Positions 35,341-46,208 of a DNA stretch of 64,000 nt are shown piece by piece (the first letter of the stretch is position 1; every line of letters begins with the position of its first letter). The notes below the pieces were generated by a model that worked only from the letters and a program-made list of their open reading frames with translations, was not told where the DNA came from and ran no database searches. The position numbers and the translations under genes were made by a program. Location: positions 372,001 through 436,000 of the forward strand of contig NZ_VXLC01000001.1 in the NCBI RefSeq assembly GCF_008704205.1, given 5' to 3'. The DNA is from Nocardia colli. Its GTDB lineage: Bacteria; Actinomycetota; Actinomycetes; Mycobacteriales; Mycobacteriaceae.

Positions 35341-36123
35341 TTATTCTGCCCAGCTCGCCGGACGACGCTGCAGGAAGGCCGTCATGCCCTCGCGCACCTC
35401 GTCGGTGCCGAAGAAGCTCGCCGAGCGGGTCGCGAGTTCTTCGGCCGAGGCGTCGAACTCCGCGAGCATGGCCGCGTTGACCAGCCGCTTGCTCTCGGCC
35501 AGCCCCTGCGGGGCGCCCTTGCGCAGCTCGGCGCGCACCCGCGCCACCTCGGCCACCGGGTCGGCGGCGCCGGTGGTGATCAGCCCGATCTGCTCGGCGA
35601 CGTCGGCGCCGAACTTCTCGCCGGTCAGGAAATACCGGCTCGCCGCGCGCGAGGTGAGCCGCGGCAGCAGGGTCAGCGAAATCATGAACGGGGCCAACCC
35701 GATTCGCACCTCGGTGAGGGCGAAGCTGCTGGTCGGCCCGGCCACCGCGAGGTCGCAGGCGGCGACGATGCCCATGCCGCCCGCGCGCACGTTGCCGTCG
35801 ATCTGCGCGATCACCGGCTTCGGGGTGGCGATGAGCCGGCGCAGGACGCCGATCATCACCCGGGTGCGGTCGTCGGCGGCCACCGCGGGATCGGCATTGC
35901 TCGCCTCGGACAGGTCCGCGCCCGCGCAGAAGGTGTTGCCGGTGTGCGCGAGCACGATGCCGCGCACCGCGTCGTCGGCGGCCGCGTCGTCGAGTCCCTG
36001 GAGGAGTTCGGCAACGAGCTTGGACGACAACGCGTTCCGGTTGTGCGGCGAGTCGAGCGTGAGCGTCGCGAAGCCGTCCGCCACCTCGTAGCGGACGAAC
36101 GGACCGGTCACTGTTTCGGTCAT
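35341..36123 (-). CDS. echA7: Enoyl-CoA hydratase/isomerase family protein
   Basis: 260 residues, crotonase fold: NRNALSSKLVAELL near the CoA site, HTGNTFCAGADLSEA (oxyanion hole) and GMGIVAACDLAVAGP. It hydrates or otherwise processes enoyl-CoA intermediates in the operon's acyl-CoA pathway. Position in the gene order (after the acyl-CoA dehydrogenase, carboxylase alpha and beta) matches echA7 (Rv0971c) of M. tuberculosis, from memory. Starts ten bases after the dehydrogenase stop. Confidence 0.87.
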   Translation of the reverse strand: MTETVTGPFVRYEVADGFATLTLDSPHNRNALSSKLVAELLQGLDDAAADDAVRGIVLAHTGNTFCAGADLSEASNADPAVAADDRTRVMIGVLRRLIATPKPVIAQIDGNVRAGGMGIVAACDLAVAGPTSSFALTEVRIGLAPFMISLTLLPRLTSRAASRYFLTGEKFGADVAEQIGLITTGAADPVAEVARVRAELRKGAPQGLAESKRLVNAAMLAEFDASAEELATRSASFFGTDEVREGMTAFLQRRPASWAE

Positions 36124-36133
36124 CGACAGCCTC

Positions 36134-37294
36134 TCAGTAGGACTTCGGCAGGCCCAGCGAGTACTGGGCGACGAAGTTCAGCACCATTTCGCGGCTGACC
36201 GGCGCGATCCGGCCGATGCGCGCGGCGGCCAGCATCGCGGCCAGGCCGTACTCCTTGGTCAGGCCCGCGCCGCCGTGCGTCTGGATGGCCTGATCGAGCG
36301 CCTTGATACTCGCCTCCGCCGCAGCGTATTTCGCCATGTTGGCGGCCTCGGCGGCGCCCATCTCGTCGCCCGTGTCGTAGAGCGTCGCGGCCTTGCGCAT
36401 CATCAGCTTGGCCAGCTCCAGCTCGATCTTCACCTGGGCCAGCGGATGCGAAATGCCTTGGTGCGCACCGATCGGCGTCTTCCACACGGTGCGTTCCTTG
36501 GCGTATTCGACGGCGCGGTCGATGGCGTAGCGGCCGAGGCCGATGGCCATCGCGGCGCCCATCACCCGCTCCGGGTTGAGGCCGGCGAACAGCTGCATCA
36601 GCGCCGCGTCCTCCTTGCCGACCAGAGCGGTCGACGGCAGGCGCACGTCGTCCAGGAACAGCGTGAACTGGTGGTCCGGCTCGATGATGTCCATTTCCTG
36701 AGGCGTCTTGTGGAAGCCCTCGGCATCGGTCGGCACGATGAACAAGGCGGGCTTGAGCTTGCCGGTCTTGTGGTCCTCGGTGCGCGAGACGATGAGCACC
36801 GCTTCGGCCTGATCCACGCCGGAGATGTAGATCTTGCGCCCGTTGAGGATCCAGTCGTCGCCGTCGCGGCGCGCGGTGGTGGTGATCTGGTGGGAGTTGG
36901 AGCCCGCGTCCGGCTCGGTGATGCCGAAGACCATCTTGGCCGAGCCGTCGCCGAGCTTGGGCAGCCACTGCTGCTTCTGCTCGTCGGTGCCGTACTTGGT
37001 GATGATGGTGCCGCAGATGGCCGGGGAGACGACCATCAGCAGCAGGCCCGCGCCCTGCGCGGAGAGCTCCTCCATGACCAGCGCCAGCTCGTACAGGCCC
37101 GCACCGCCGCCGCCGTACTCCTCCGGCAGGTTCACCCCGAGGAAGCCGAGTTTGCCTGCCTCGTCCCACAATTCGGTGAGCGGCTCGTTGGCCCTGGCCT
37201 TCGGCAGCACGTAGTCGCGGTAGTTGTACTTCGCCGCCAGCGCGGCGACCGCGGACCGGAGCGCGGTCTGCTCTTCGGTTTCGATGAAACTCAT
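36134..37294 (-). CDS. fadE12: Acyl-CoA dehydrogenase (FadE12-like)
   Basis: 386 residues. FAD-dependent acyl-CoA dehydrogenase: AKYNYRDYVLPKARANEP at the start, LPEEYGGGGAGLYELALVMEEL, MVFGITEPDAGSNSHQI, and THGGAGLTKEYGLAAML in the C-terminal helix bundle. It introduces the alpha,beta double bond in the acyl-CoA substrate. ATG overlaps the stop of the carboxylase alpha gene by four bases. Gene order matches fadE12 in M. tuberculosis. Second of two dehydrogenases in the operon. Confidence 0.9.
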   Translation of the reverse strand: MSFIETEEQTALRSAVAALAAKYNYRDYVLPKARANEPLTELWDEAGKLGFLGVNLPEEYGGGGAGLYELALVMEELSAQGAGLLLMVVSPAICGTIITKYGTDEQKQQWLPKLGDGSAKMVFGITEPDAGSNSHQITTTARRDGDDWILNGRKIYISGVDQAEAVLIVSRTEDHKTGKLKPALFIVPTDAEGFHKTPQEMDIIEPDHQFTLFLDDVRLPSTALVGKEDAALMQLFAGLNPERVMGAAMAIGLGRYAIDRAVEYAKERTVWKTPIGAHQGISHPLAQVKIELELAKLMMRKAATLYDTGDEMGAAEAANMAKYAAAEASIKALDQAIQTHGGAGLTKEYGLAAMLAAARIGRIAPVSREMVLNFVAQYSLGLPKSY

Positions 37295-39297
37295 TTGCTC
37301 TCCTGGATTTCCGTGCCTTCGGCAGGGTCGACTACGGCGAGGACGGCACCGACTTCGACCTGCTGGCCGACGGTGACATTGACGGCGCTGAGCACACCGG
37401 CGGCGGGCGCGGCGATGGTGTGCTCCATCTTCATCGCCTCCAGCCACAGAATGGGCTGGCCCTGTTCGACCCGGCTGCCGACCTCGGCGCCGAGCCGGAT
37501 CACGCTGCCGGGCATGGGCGCGAGCAGCGAGCCGGTGGCCACCTGGTCGGCCGGATCGCTGAAGCGGGGCAGTTTGCGCACGCTGACCGGGCCGAGCGGC
37601 GAGTCGACGCAGACCAGATCGTGGTAGCGGGCGACGGCGAAATGCCTGCGGACCGAGCCGCGTTCGCCGGGGACTGCGAGCACCACGCGGTCGGGGGTCG
37701 CTTCGATGAGTTCGAGTCCGTCGTGACCGTCCACCGCGACCACGCCGCGGGTGAAGCGGTAGCCGATGTCGTGCGTCCCGCTGGTGCGGCTCTCGAACAG
37801 CTTGTGCGTCGACTGGGACGGCAGGTTGCGCCATCCGCTCGGCAGGCCGCCGCCCACCTGCGCGGCGCCCCGATTGGCGGCCGCGTCGGCCAGTGCGGCG
37901 GCCACGATGGACAACGTCTCGTCGGTCTCGGAGACCAAAGGCGCTGCCAGCGTGTCCAATCCGTGGGTGGCGAAGAACGCGGTGTCGGTGTCGCCGGCCA
38001 GGAAGGCGGGGTGCCGCAGCACCCGGACCAGCAGGTCGCGGTTGGTCACCAGGCCGTGGATCTTCGCCCGGTGCAGCGCGTTGGCGAGCAATCGCGCTGC
38101 CTCGCTCCGGGTTTCGGCGTAGGAGATGACCTTGGCCAGCATCGGGTCGTAGTGCACGCCGACCGCCGAGCCGTCCACCACACCGGTGTCCAGCCGCACC
38201 CCCGGCCGATCCAGCAGATCGAATTCGGTGACCACCGACGGGATGTCGAGGCGGTAGACGGTGCCGCTCTGCGGCTGCCAGTCGTGCGCCGGGTCCTCGG
38301 CGTAGAGCCGGACCTCGATCGAATGTCCGTACATCCCTGGGGATTCGGCAGGCAGCTTCGCCTCCGCGGCCACCTCGAGTTGCAGGCGAACCAGATCCAG
38401 GCCGGTGGTGCACTCGGTGACCGGATGTTCCACCTGGAGGCGGGTATTCATCTCCAGGAAGAAGAACTCGCCGCGCTCGTCGGCCAGGAACTCCACCGTG
38501 CCCGCGCCGGTGTAGCCGATCGCGCCGGTGGCGAGCCGGGCCGCCTCGAACAGGCGCTCGCGCATGCCCTCGGTGCGCTCGACCAGTGGCGAGGGAGCTT
38601 CCTCGATCACCTTCTGGTGCCTGCGCTGAATGGAGCATTCGCGCTCGCCGACCGCCCAGATGGTGCCGTGCGTATCGGCCATCACCTGAACCTCGATGTG
38701 GCGACCGGTTTCCAGGTATCGCTCGCAGAAGACCGTGGGATCGCCGAACGCGGACGCGGCCTCCCGGCGCGCCGCCTCGATCTGCGGCTCGAGTTCGCCC
38801 AGCTCGCGCACCACGCGCATGCCGCGGCCGCCACCGCCGGCGGAGGCCTTGATCAGCACGGGCAGGTGCGCCTCGGTGACCTCGGCCGGATCGAGCTCGG
38901 CGAGCACGGGGACACCGGCGGCGTCCATCATCTTCTTCGAGGCGACCTTCGAGCCCATCTGCTCGATGGCCGCGACCGGCGGGCCGATCCACACCAGTCC
39001 GGCGGCCAGCACCGCCTTGGCGAAATCGGCGTTCTCGGAAAGGAATCCGTAGCCCGGGTGGATCGCGTCCGCGCCGGCGGCCAGCGCGGCCTCGATGATC
39101 AGTTCACCGCGCAGGTAGGTCTCACCGGGCGTATTGCCCGGAAGCAGCACTGCCGCATCGGCTTCCGCGACGTGCGGGGCGGCGGCGTCCGCATCGGAGT
39201 AGACCGCGACGGTGCCGATACCCATTCGCCGACAGGTGGCGAACACCCGGCGGGCGATCTCGCCGCGATTGGCAACTAGGACATTCGTAATAGTCAT
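37291..39297 (-). CDS. accA2: Biotin-dependent acyl-CoA carboxylase alpha subunit
   Basis: 668 residues. Biotin carboxylase domain first (VLVANRGEIARRVFATCRRMG; KASAGGGGRGM ATP loop; EMNTRLQVEHPVTE), then a BCCP domain whose biotinylated lysine is Lys623 in EAMKMEHT. It carboxylates biotin for transfer by the beta subunit encoded just upstream. Length and paired order fit AccA2/AccA3-type alpha chains; the operon context favours AccA2. Starts eight bases after the beta gene stop. Confidence 0.93.
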   Translation of the reverse strand: MTITNVLVANRGEIARRVFATCRRMGIGTVAVYSDADAAAPHVAEADAAVLLPGNTPGETYLRGELIIEAALAAGADAIHPGYGFLSENADFAKAVLAAGLVWIGPPVAAIEQMGSKVASKKMMDAAGVPVLAELDPAEVTEAHLPVLIKASAGGGGRGMRVVRELGELEPQIEAARREAASAFGDPTVFCERYLETGRHIEVQVMADTHGTIWAVGERECSIQRRHQKVIEEAPSPLVERTEGMRERLFEAARLATGAIGYTGAGTVEFLADERGEFFFLEMNTRLQVEHPVTECTTGLDLVRLQLEVAAEAKLPAESPGMYGHSIEVRLYAEDPAHDWQPQSGTVYRLDIPSVVTEFDLLDRPGVRLDTGVVDGSAVGVHYDPMLAKVISYAETRSEAARLLANALHRAKIHGLVTNRDLLVRVLRHPAFLAGDTDTAFFATHGLDTLAAPLVSETDETLSIVAAALADAAANRGAAQVGGGLPSGWRNLPSQSTHKLFESRTSGTHDIGYRFTRGVVAVDGHDGLELIEATPDRVVLAVPGERGSVRRHFAVARYHDLVCVDSPLGPVSVRKLPRFSDPADQVATGSLLAPMPGSVIRLGAEVGSRVEQGQPILWLEAMKMEHTIAAPAAGVLSAVNVTVGQQVEVGAVLAVVDPAEGTEIQESK

Positions 39298-39305
39298 CCC
39301 CGGCC

Positions 39306-40900
<1,595 letters not shown>

Positions 40901-40904
<4 letters not shown>

Positions 40905-42055
40905 GACTGGTACCCCAATCGTTTGGCGGCCAGGCCGGTGAGGATCTCGGTGGTGCCCCCGCCGATGCCGAGGATGCGCATGTCGCGGTACTGGCGCTCG
41001 ATCTCGGATTCGCGCATGTAGCCGAGCCCGCCGAACAGCTGCACGGCCTGGTTGGCCACCCACTCACCGGCTTCGACGGCGGTGTTCTTGGCGAAGCAGA
41101 CCTCCGCGATCAGGTCGGTCTCGCCATTCGCGCTGCGCTGCGCCACATCTCGGGTGTAGACGCGGGCGACGTCGATGCGGCGGGCCATCTCGGTGACCGT
41201 GTTCTGCACGGCCTGCCTGCTGATCAGCGGGCGGCCGAAGGTTTCCCGGCTGCGCACCCAGTCGAGGGTGAGGTCGAGGCAGCGCTGCGCGCTCGAATAC
41301 GCCTGCACGGCAAGGCCGACGCGCTCGCTGACGAACGCGCCCGCGATCTGGAAGAAGCCGGAATTCTCCGGGCCGACCAGGTTTTCCGCGGGCACCCGCA
41401 CGTCGACGTAGGACAGTTCGGCGGTGTCGGAGGCGCGCCAGCCCATCTTGTCCAGCTTGCGGCTGACCGTGAAGCCGGGCGTGCCCTTCTCGACCACGAG
41501 CAGCGAGATCCCGCCGGAGCCGGGGCCGCCCGTGCGCACCGCGGTGACCACGTAGTCGGCCCGGCAGGCGGAGGTGATGTAGGTCTTGGCGCCGTTGACG
41601 ATGTAGTGGTCGCCGTCGCGGCGCGCGGTGGTGGTGAGGTGGCCGACGTCGGAGCCGCCGCCGGGTTCGGTGATGGCCAGCGAGCCGATCTTCTCGCCCG
41701 CCAAAGTCGGACGCACCCAACGCTCGATGTGGTCCGGGTTGCCCGAGGCGATCATGTGCGGCACCGCGATGCCGCAGGTGAACAGCGACGCGAACAGGCC
41801 GCCGGAGGCGCCCGCCTGATGCAGTTCCTCGCAGACGATCATCGCGTCGATGCCGTCGCCGCCGGAACCGCCTGCGGCTTCGGGGAATTGGATGCCGAGC
41901 AGGCCGAGCGCGCCGGCCTTCTTGTGTAGCTCGCGCGGGATCTCCCCGTCGCGCTCCCACTCGTCCATGTAGGGCAGAACATCCCGCTCTGCGAAACCCC
42001 TTACGGTGGCGCGCAATTCGCGTCGTTCAGAGGAATTCCAGGGACTCACGGTCAT
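40901..42055 (-). CDS. fadE13: Acyl-CoA dehydrogenase (FadE13-like)
   Basis: 384 residues with complete acyl-CoA dehydrogenase layout: LLGIQFPEAAGGSGGDGID, SLAITEPGGGSDVGHL, a KTYITSACRADYVVTAV cofactor region and the C-terminal GYMRESEIERQYRD motif, where the glutamate region carries the catalytic base in many members. First dehydrogenase of the operon, after the AtuA-type gene; overlaps its neighbours by four bases on both sides. Gene order equals fadE13 in M. tuberculosis. Confidence 0.92.
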
Positions 42056-43767
42056 GGCAACAGCTCCAATGGGATGTCGAGATGACGGGACCGCAGCCAT
42101 TCGCCGAGCCCCTTGGCCTGCGGGTCGAAGCGCGCCTGATAGGCGACGCCCTGACCGAGTAGGCCTTCGATGATGAAGTTCACCGCCCGCAGGTTGGGCA
42201 GCACGTGCCTGGTGACCGTCAGCGAGGCGGTCTCGGGCAGTAGTTCTTTGACCCGTTCCACGGTGAGTGTGTGGGCCAGCCAACGCCATTGCTCGTCGGT
42301 GCGCACCCAAACGCCGATATTGGCGTTGCCGCCCTTGTCCCCGCTGCGAGCCAACGCGATGGCGCCGAGCGGAGCGCGGCGGGTTTCGCCGGCAGACAAC
42401 GGTTCCGGCAGCTCGGGCTCGGCGACCTCGGCCAGCGACAGCGTTTCCGTGGCGGGCGCGACGTCGACGCGGGAGCCGTCCGGCAACACCGCGACGTGCG
42501 GCACCTCGGTGGCGTCGACATACCCCGGCGAGTACACGCCATAGGGAGAACCGTTGCCGGGCATCGTGGTAAAGCTGCACCCCGGGTAGCTGGCCAGGGC
42601 CAGTTCGACGGCCACGCTGGAGAACGCGCGGCCGACCTTGTTCGGGTCCGGGTCGCGCACCACGCAGCGCAGCAGCGCGCTGGCCTGCTCCTCGGTGTCG
42701 GCGTCCGGCCGGTCCAGCCGCGCGAGCGTCCAGTCGAGTTCGGCCGGCTTCACCGCCAGCCAGGACTCCAGCTGTCGTTGCGCCAGTGCGGCTTTCGCCT
42801 CGATGTCGAGTCCGGTGAGGATGAACTCCATCTCGTTGCGGAAGCCGCCGAGGGTGTTCAGCGACACCTTCAGCCGGTCCGGCGGCGCCTCGCCGACGAC
42901 GCCGCTGATCAGCACCCGGTCCGGGCCGTCCGCGCTGAGCGCGATCGAGTCCAGGCGCGAGGTGACGTCAGGTCCGGCGTACCTGGTCCCCTGGATCTCG
43001 TACATGAGCTGCGCTTCGACGGTGTCGACCGTGACCGTGCCGCCGGTGCCGGCGTGCTTGGTGATGACACTGCTGCCGTCCCTGCGGATTTCGGCGATCG
43101 GGAAGCCCGGCCGGCCCAGATCGGGCAGCTCGGTGAAGAACGCGTAGTTGCCGCCGGTGGCCTGGGTGCTGCATTCGATCACATGGCCCGCGACCACCGC
43201 GCCGGCCAGCGCGTCGTAATCGGTGCGGCCCCAACCGAAGTGGGCCGCCGCGGGGGCGACGACCACCGACGCGTCGGTGACCCGGCCGGTGACCACGATG
43301 TCCGCGCCCGCGTTCAGGCATTCGACGATGCCCCACGCGCCGAGGTAGGCGTTCGCGGTGAGCGGTGCGCCGAGGCCGAGTTCGCTTGCGCGCGCGACCA
43401 AGTCGTCGCCCTCGACGTGCGCGATCTTCGCGTCCAGGCCGAGGTCGGCGGCCACCTTGCGCAGGCGCTCGGCCAGCCCGGCCGGGTTCAGACCGCCCGC
43501 GTTCGTGACGATCTGCACGTTGCGTTCCAGCGCGAGGCCGAGGCAGTCCTCGATCTGCTTCACGAAGGTCTTGGCGTAGCCGAGGCTCGGATCTTTCATC
43601 CGGTCGCGGCCGAGGATCAGCATGGTGAGCTCGGCGAGATAGTCGCCGGTGAGCACGTCGAGCTGCCCGCCCTCGAGCATCTCGCGCATCGCGCTCAGTC
43701 GATCACCGTAGAAACCGGAACAGTTGCCGATCCGGAGCACGTCCGGGTTGGCGGCCAGCACACTCAT
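42052..43767 (-). CDS. AtuA-type protein (DUF1446, acyclic terpene utilisation)
   Basis: 571 residues. Opens MSVLAANPDVLRIGNCSGFYGDRL and contains the long DUF1446/AtuA core (LDVLTGDYLAELTMLILGRD; VTNAGGLNPAGLAERL; VTGRVTDASVVVAPAAAHFGW) with a C-terminal AtuA-like domain ending near LRAVNFIIEGLLGQG. AtuA is needed for acyclic terpene (citronellol/geraniol) use in Pseudomonas, but its reaction is not known. First gene of the operon; Rv0976c of M. tuberculosis holds the same position. Expression is probably controlled by the palindrome at 43874-43889. Confidence 0.85.
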   Translation of the reverse strand: MSVLAANPDVLRIGNCSGFYGDRLSAMREMLEGGQLDVLTGDYLAELTMLILGRDRMKDPSLGYAKTFVKQIEDCLGLALERNVQIVTNAGGLNPAGLAERLRKVAADLGLDAKIAHVEGDDLVARASELGLGAPLTANAYLGAWGIVECLNAGADIVVTGRVTDASVVVAPAAAHFGWGRTDYDALAGAVVAGHVIECSTQATGGNYAFFTELPDLGRPGFPIAEIRRDGSSVITKHAGTGGTVTVDTVEAQLMYEIQGTRYAGPDVTSRLDSIALSADGPDRVLISGVVGEAPPDRLKVSLNTLGGFRNEMEFILTGLDIEAKAALAQRQLESWLAVKPAELDWTLARLDRPDADTEEQASALLRCVVRDPDPNKVGRAFSSVAVELALASYPGCSFTTMPGNGSPYGVYSPGYVDATEVPHVAVLPDGSRVDVAPATETLSLAEVAEPELPEPLSAGETRRAPLGAIALARSGDKGGNANIGVWVRTDEQWRWLAHTLTVERVKELLPETASLTVTRHVLPNLRAVNFIIEGLLGQGVAYQARFDPQAKGLGEWLRSRHLDIPLELLP

Positions 43768-43873
43768 CAGCGGGAATGCCTCCTGTAACGGCGAACCGTC
43801 AGGGCACAGCCGCGTGCCGCACCCGTGAAGTCCGCGTTCCGAGGACCAGCATCACACCCGGTTCAGAAAAAAG

Positions 43874-43889
43874 CAAGCACGCGTGCTTG
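43874..43889 (-). promoter_or_regulatory. Perfect palindromic operator of the AtuA/acyl-CoA carboxylase operon
   Basis: CAAGCACGCGTGCTTG is a perfect 16-base palindrome, extended by partially symmetric A/T flanks. It lies 107 bases before the first gene (start 43767). This form is typical of TetR-family fatty-acid regulators, and the operon ends with a TetR gene. It is also near the small membrane protein gene on the other side (43966). Confidence 0.8.
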
Positions 43890-43965
43890 TTAATCGCGAG
43901 TGACTCAGATCACCGCTGGCGGCACCGGTCGAGCCAGGCAAATGCGGCAGAGCAGAATAGCCACA

Positions 43966-44127
43966 GTGTCCACCGACGTCACTGTGATCATCCTGCTCGC
44001 GCTGGCCGGCTTCTTGCTCGGCGGCGTCTATTCGACCTGGAAAACCGCGCGCAAGTTCGCGATCGTGCTGGCGGTGCTGGCCGCGCTCGCCATCGCGGGG
44101 GCGGTGTTCTGGTGGGTCGGCGCCTGA
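43966..44127 (+). CDS. Small membrane protein
   Basis: 53 residues from a GTG (VSTDVTVIILLALAGFLLGG), with two hydrophobic stretches separated by a short basic turn (TWKTARKF) and a C-terminal WWVGA. Looks like a two-helix hairpin membrane protein. A longer form from an ATG at 43900 is possible but the extra residues are hydrophilic and poorly coding. No family recognised. It ends one base before the stop of the convergent cyclase gene. Confidence 0.55.
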   Translation: MSTDVTVIILLALAGFLLGGVYSTWKTARKFAIVLAVLAALAIAGAVFWWVGA

Positions 44128-44128
44128 C

Positions 44129-45052
44129 TCAGAGCTCGGAGAGCTTGAAGATGCGCAGGTCCTCGGGGACCCCGCTCAGCGGCGCGGCGAAGAAGCTGCG
44201 CCGGTAGGGCTTCACCGCGTGGCCCAGTTCGGCGAGGGTTTCGGGCTTCAGCGACTGCAACGTCGCCTCGGACAGCATGGTGTTGCCGTTGCCGCCCGCC
44301 TCCATCACCCTGGCCGCGATCGTGACGTCGACGCCGAGCCAGTCGCCGCCGATCTCGCGCGGTGAACCGGTGTGCAGCCCGATCCGCATCTGCGGGCGGT
44401 AGTCGCGCACCTTGACCTCGGCCAGGTTGCGCTTGGCGTTGATCGCGGCGCGCACCGCCCGCTCGGCCGACGGGAACACGGCCATCACGCCGTCGCCCAT
44501 CCGCTTGACCACCTGACCGCCCCGCTCGGCGATCGGCGGCTCGATGGCCTTGGCCACCCGGCGCAGCAGCTCCAGCGTGGCCTCGTCGCCCGCGGAGAGC
44601 GACCAGCTGGAGAAGGCCACCAGGTCGGTGAACATCACAGTTACTTCCGCGCTACCTTTGCCGCGGCCGACTCGTTCCAGCATCGCCTGCCAGACCTGGA
44701 GTGCGCCGAAGCCGATCTCCCTGGCCGCGCTCGGGGTGTCGCCGACGAGCTTGTCCGCGGCGCGGGCCACCGCGCGCGCACCGCCCGGCCCGGTGACCGA
44801 GAGCGGGTCGCCGAACGAGGGATCACCGGGCAGCTGCTCGCGCGCCTTGCGGAGCACGCCGATGAAGTCCGTCCGGTTGTTCGCCGCGTTCATCAACGCG
44901 GACAGCTGGCCCTTGCGCAGGCCTGCCCCGGGACGACGGATCGGTCCGTCCCCGTCCGCGGGTACCAGCGGGATCACCACCTCGGGTGGGAGGCCGTTTC
45001 GGTCTTCCGGCTCCGACCCGGGCGCAGCACCGCCGGAAGGTGTTTCGCTCAC
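44129..45052 (-). CDS. Class III adenylate/guanylate cyclase domain protein
   Basis: 307 residues. A soluble N-terminal region (about 1-150) with a helical LSALMNAANNRTDFIGVLRKA segment is followed by a class III nucleotidyl cyclase domain. Both metal aspartates are present (VMFTDLVAFSSW and MGDGVMAVFPS), and a lysine precedes the second (VVKRMGDG). The transition-state pair is altered: the usual NVAAR reads TIAAR, so the asparagine is replaced by threonine while the arginine remains; activity may be reduced or nucleotide preference changed. GTG at 45052 preferred; an ATG at 45106 would add 18 residues. No HAMP or membrane segment. Confidence 0.8.
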   Translation of the reverse strand: MSETPSGGAAPGSEPEDRNGLPPEVVIPLVPADGDGPIRRPGAGLRKGQLSALMNAANNRTDFIGVLRKAREQLPGDPSFGDPLSVTGPGGARAVARAADKLVGDTPSAAREIGFGALQVWQAMLERVGRGKGSAEVTVMFTDLVAFSSWSLSAGDEATLELLRRVAKAIEPPIAERGGQVVKRMGDGVMAVFPSAERAVRAAINAKRNLAEVKVRDYRPQMRIGLHTGSPREIGGDWLGVDVTIAARVMEAGGNGNTMLSEATLQSLKPETLAELGHAVKPYRRSFFAAPLSGVPEDLRIFKLSEL

Positions 45053-45109
45053 GCCCAGAGGGTATCTCAGCCGACCTGTCGTCGGCGGATCACTGATCAT
45101 CGCCACCTG

Positions 45110-45250
45110 CTACCTCCCGACGGACGGAGCGGGCACAACATTGGGGCCGCCGATGGATAACGAGCTGGTTGCTGAGTCGAACTGTACTCGCGGATCCAGC
45201 ACTGATGAAGCGACCTGTTTCACAGTTTCCTGGATGTTCACATAGCCCAT
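45110..45250 (-). CDS. Possible 46-residue protein upstream of the cyclase gene
   Basis: Starts MGYVNIQETVKQVASSVLDP and ends APSVGR. Composition is protein-like and the frame stops four bases before the longer candidate start of the cyclase gene, so the two could be coupled. The ribosome binding site is poor and no family is recognised; it may be chance. Confidence 0.3.
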   Translation of the reverse strand: MGYVNIQETVKQVASSVLDPRVQFDSATSSLSIGGPNVVPAPSVGR

Positions 45251-45446
45251 TGACCGGTAATAATGCGGCCGCGCGCAGGCCCCGGAAACGCCCATCGGCC
45301 CGGCGCGAAGGGGATCGCACCGGGCCGATGGTGACACCGTCCGCCGGGCAGTGGCGGGGCGGTGACGGGGCGCGCGGACCTCCCGACAAGGTCGGCGCCC
45401 CGAACCCGAGTGGCGAGGGAAGGCAACTCGGGTCGTACTGGGGTCG
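45251..45446. other. Intergenic region with a hairpin at 45292-45331
   Basis: CCATCGGCCCGG and CCGGGCCGATGG form a perfect 12-base stem around a 16-base loop, positioned as a terminator for the leftward ABC operon ending at 45447. A second 8-base inverted repeat (ACCCGAGT at 45404 and ACTCGGGT at 45426) lies closer to the stop. The full gap between the cyclase and permease genes is about 390 bases if the 46-codon frame is not real. Confidence 0.55.
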
Positions 45447-46208
45447 CTACGCGTCGCGCTGGTTGATCATGATCAGCGCGGCACCGTAGACGATCGCGGT
45501 GAAGCCGAGGAAGTAGAGCAGGCTGCCCCACGGACCCCAGTGCCAGTTGGCGCCGGACTCCGAGACGGCCAGGAAGTGGCTCGCGTTCTGGAAGGGCAGG
45601 AACGGTCCCACGTTGCGGCCGAAGCTGCCGAACGCGCCGAGCAGCGGCTCGATCAGCAAGGACCACAACACGATCAGCGAGATCGCGGCCGCGGACTGGC
45701 GGACCAGGACGCCGACACCGATCGCCACGGCGATCATCAGGAACGCGTAGATCGGGATGCCGTAGACCGCACGCCACTGCCCGTCCAGGGTCAGGTTCGC
45801 CGCGGGGGCGGACCCGCCGATTGCCTTGGCCACCCCGATGGCGAGGAAGGCGAGGATCGTGGTGAGCACCGCGCTGAAGACACCGACCAGCAGGGTCTTG
45901 GTGATCAGCACCTTGCTGCGATTGGGCACCGCCTGGAACGTCGTGCGGATGACGCCGAAGCGGTATTCACTCGTCACGGTCAACGCGGCCATGATCATCA
46001 GGACCATCACGCCGAAGCCGACGACGCCCGCGGTCGCGGTGCTCACGTCCAGCGTCGGTGTCCCCTCCGCGGGGTTGTCCCCCGCGGACTTGGTGACCAG
46101 GGCGAACAACGCGGCCAGCCCGAGGGCGAGCGCGACCACGATGGCCGAGCACCACCAGGGCGACCTGGTCGAGGTGAGCTTGATTCGTTCTGCTGCCAGC
46201 ACGCCCAT
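45447..46208 (-). CDS. ABC-2 type transporter permease
   Basis: 253 residues with about six helices: LAAERIKLTSTRSPWW cytosolic start, helices near LALGLAALFAL, VVGFGVMVLMIMAALTV, VFSAVLTTILAFLAIGV and the C-terminal LLYFLGFTAIVYGAALIMI. The EYRFGVIRTTFQAVPNR loop after helix 2 is typical of ABC-2 exporters. Overlaps the ATPase gene by one base, so the pair forms one transporter. Substrate unknown; such pairs often export antimicrobial peptides or lipids. Confidence 0.87.
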   Translation of the reverse strand: MGVLAAERIKLTSTRSPWWCSAIVVALALGLAALFALVTKSAGDNPAEGTPTLDVSTATAGVVGFGVMVLMIMAALTVTSEYRFGVIRTTFQAVPNRSKVLITKTLLVGVFSAVLTTILAFLAIGVAKAIGGSAPAANLTLDGQWRAVYGIPIYAFLMIAVAIGVGVLVRQSAAAISLIVLWSLLIEPLLGAFGSFGRNVGPFLPFQNASHFLAVSESGANWHWGPWGSLLYFLGFTAIVYGAALIMINQRDA

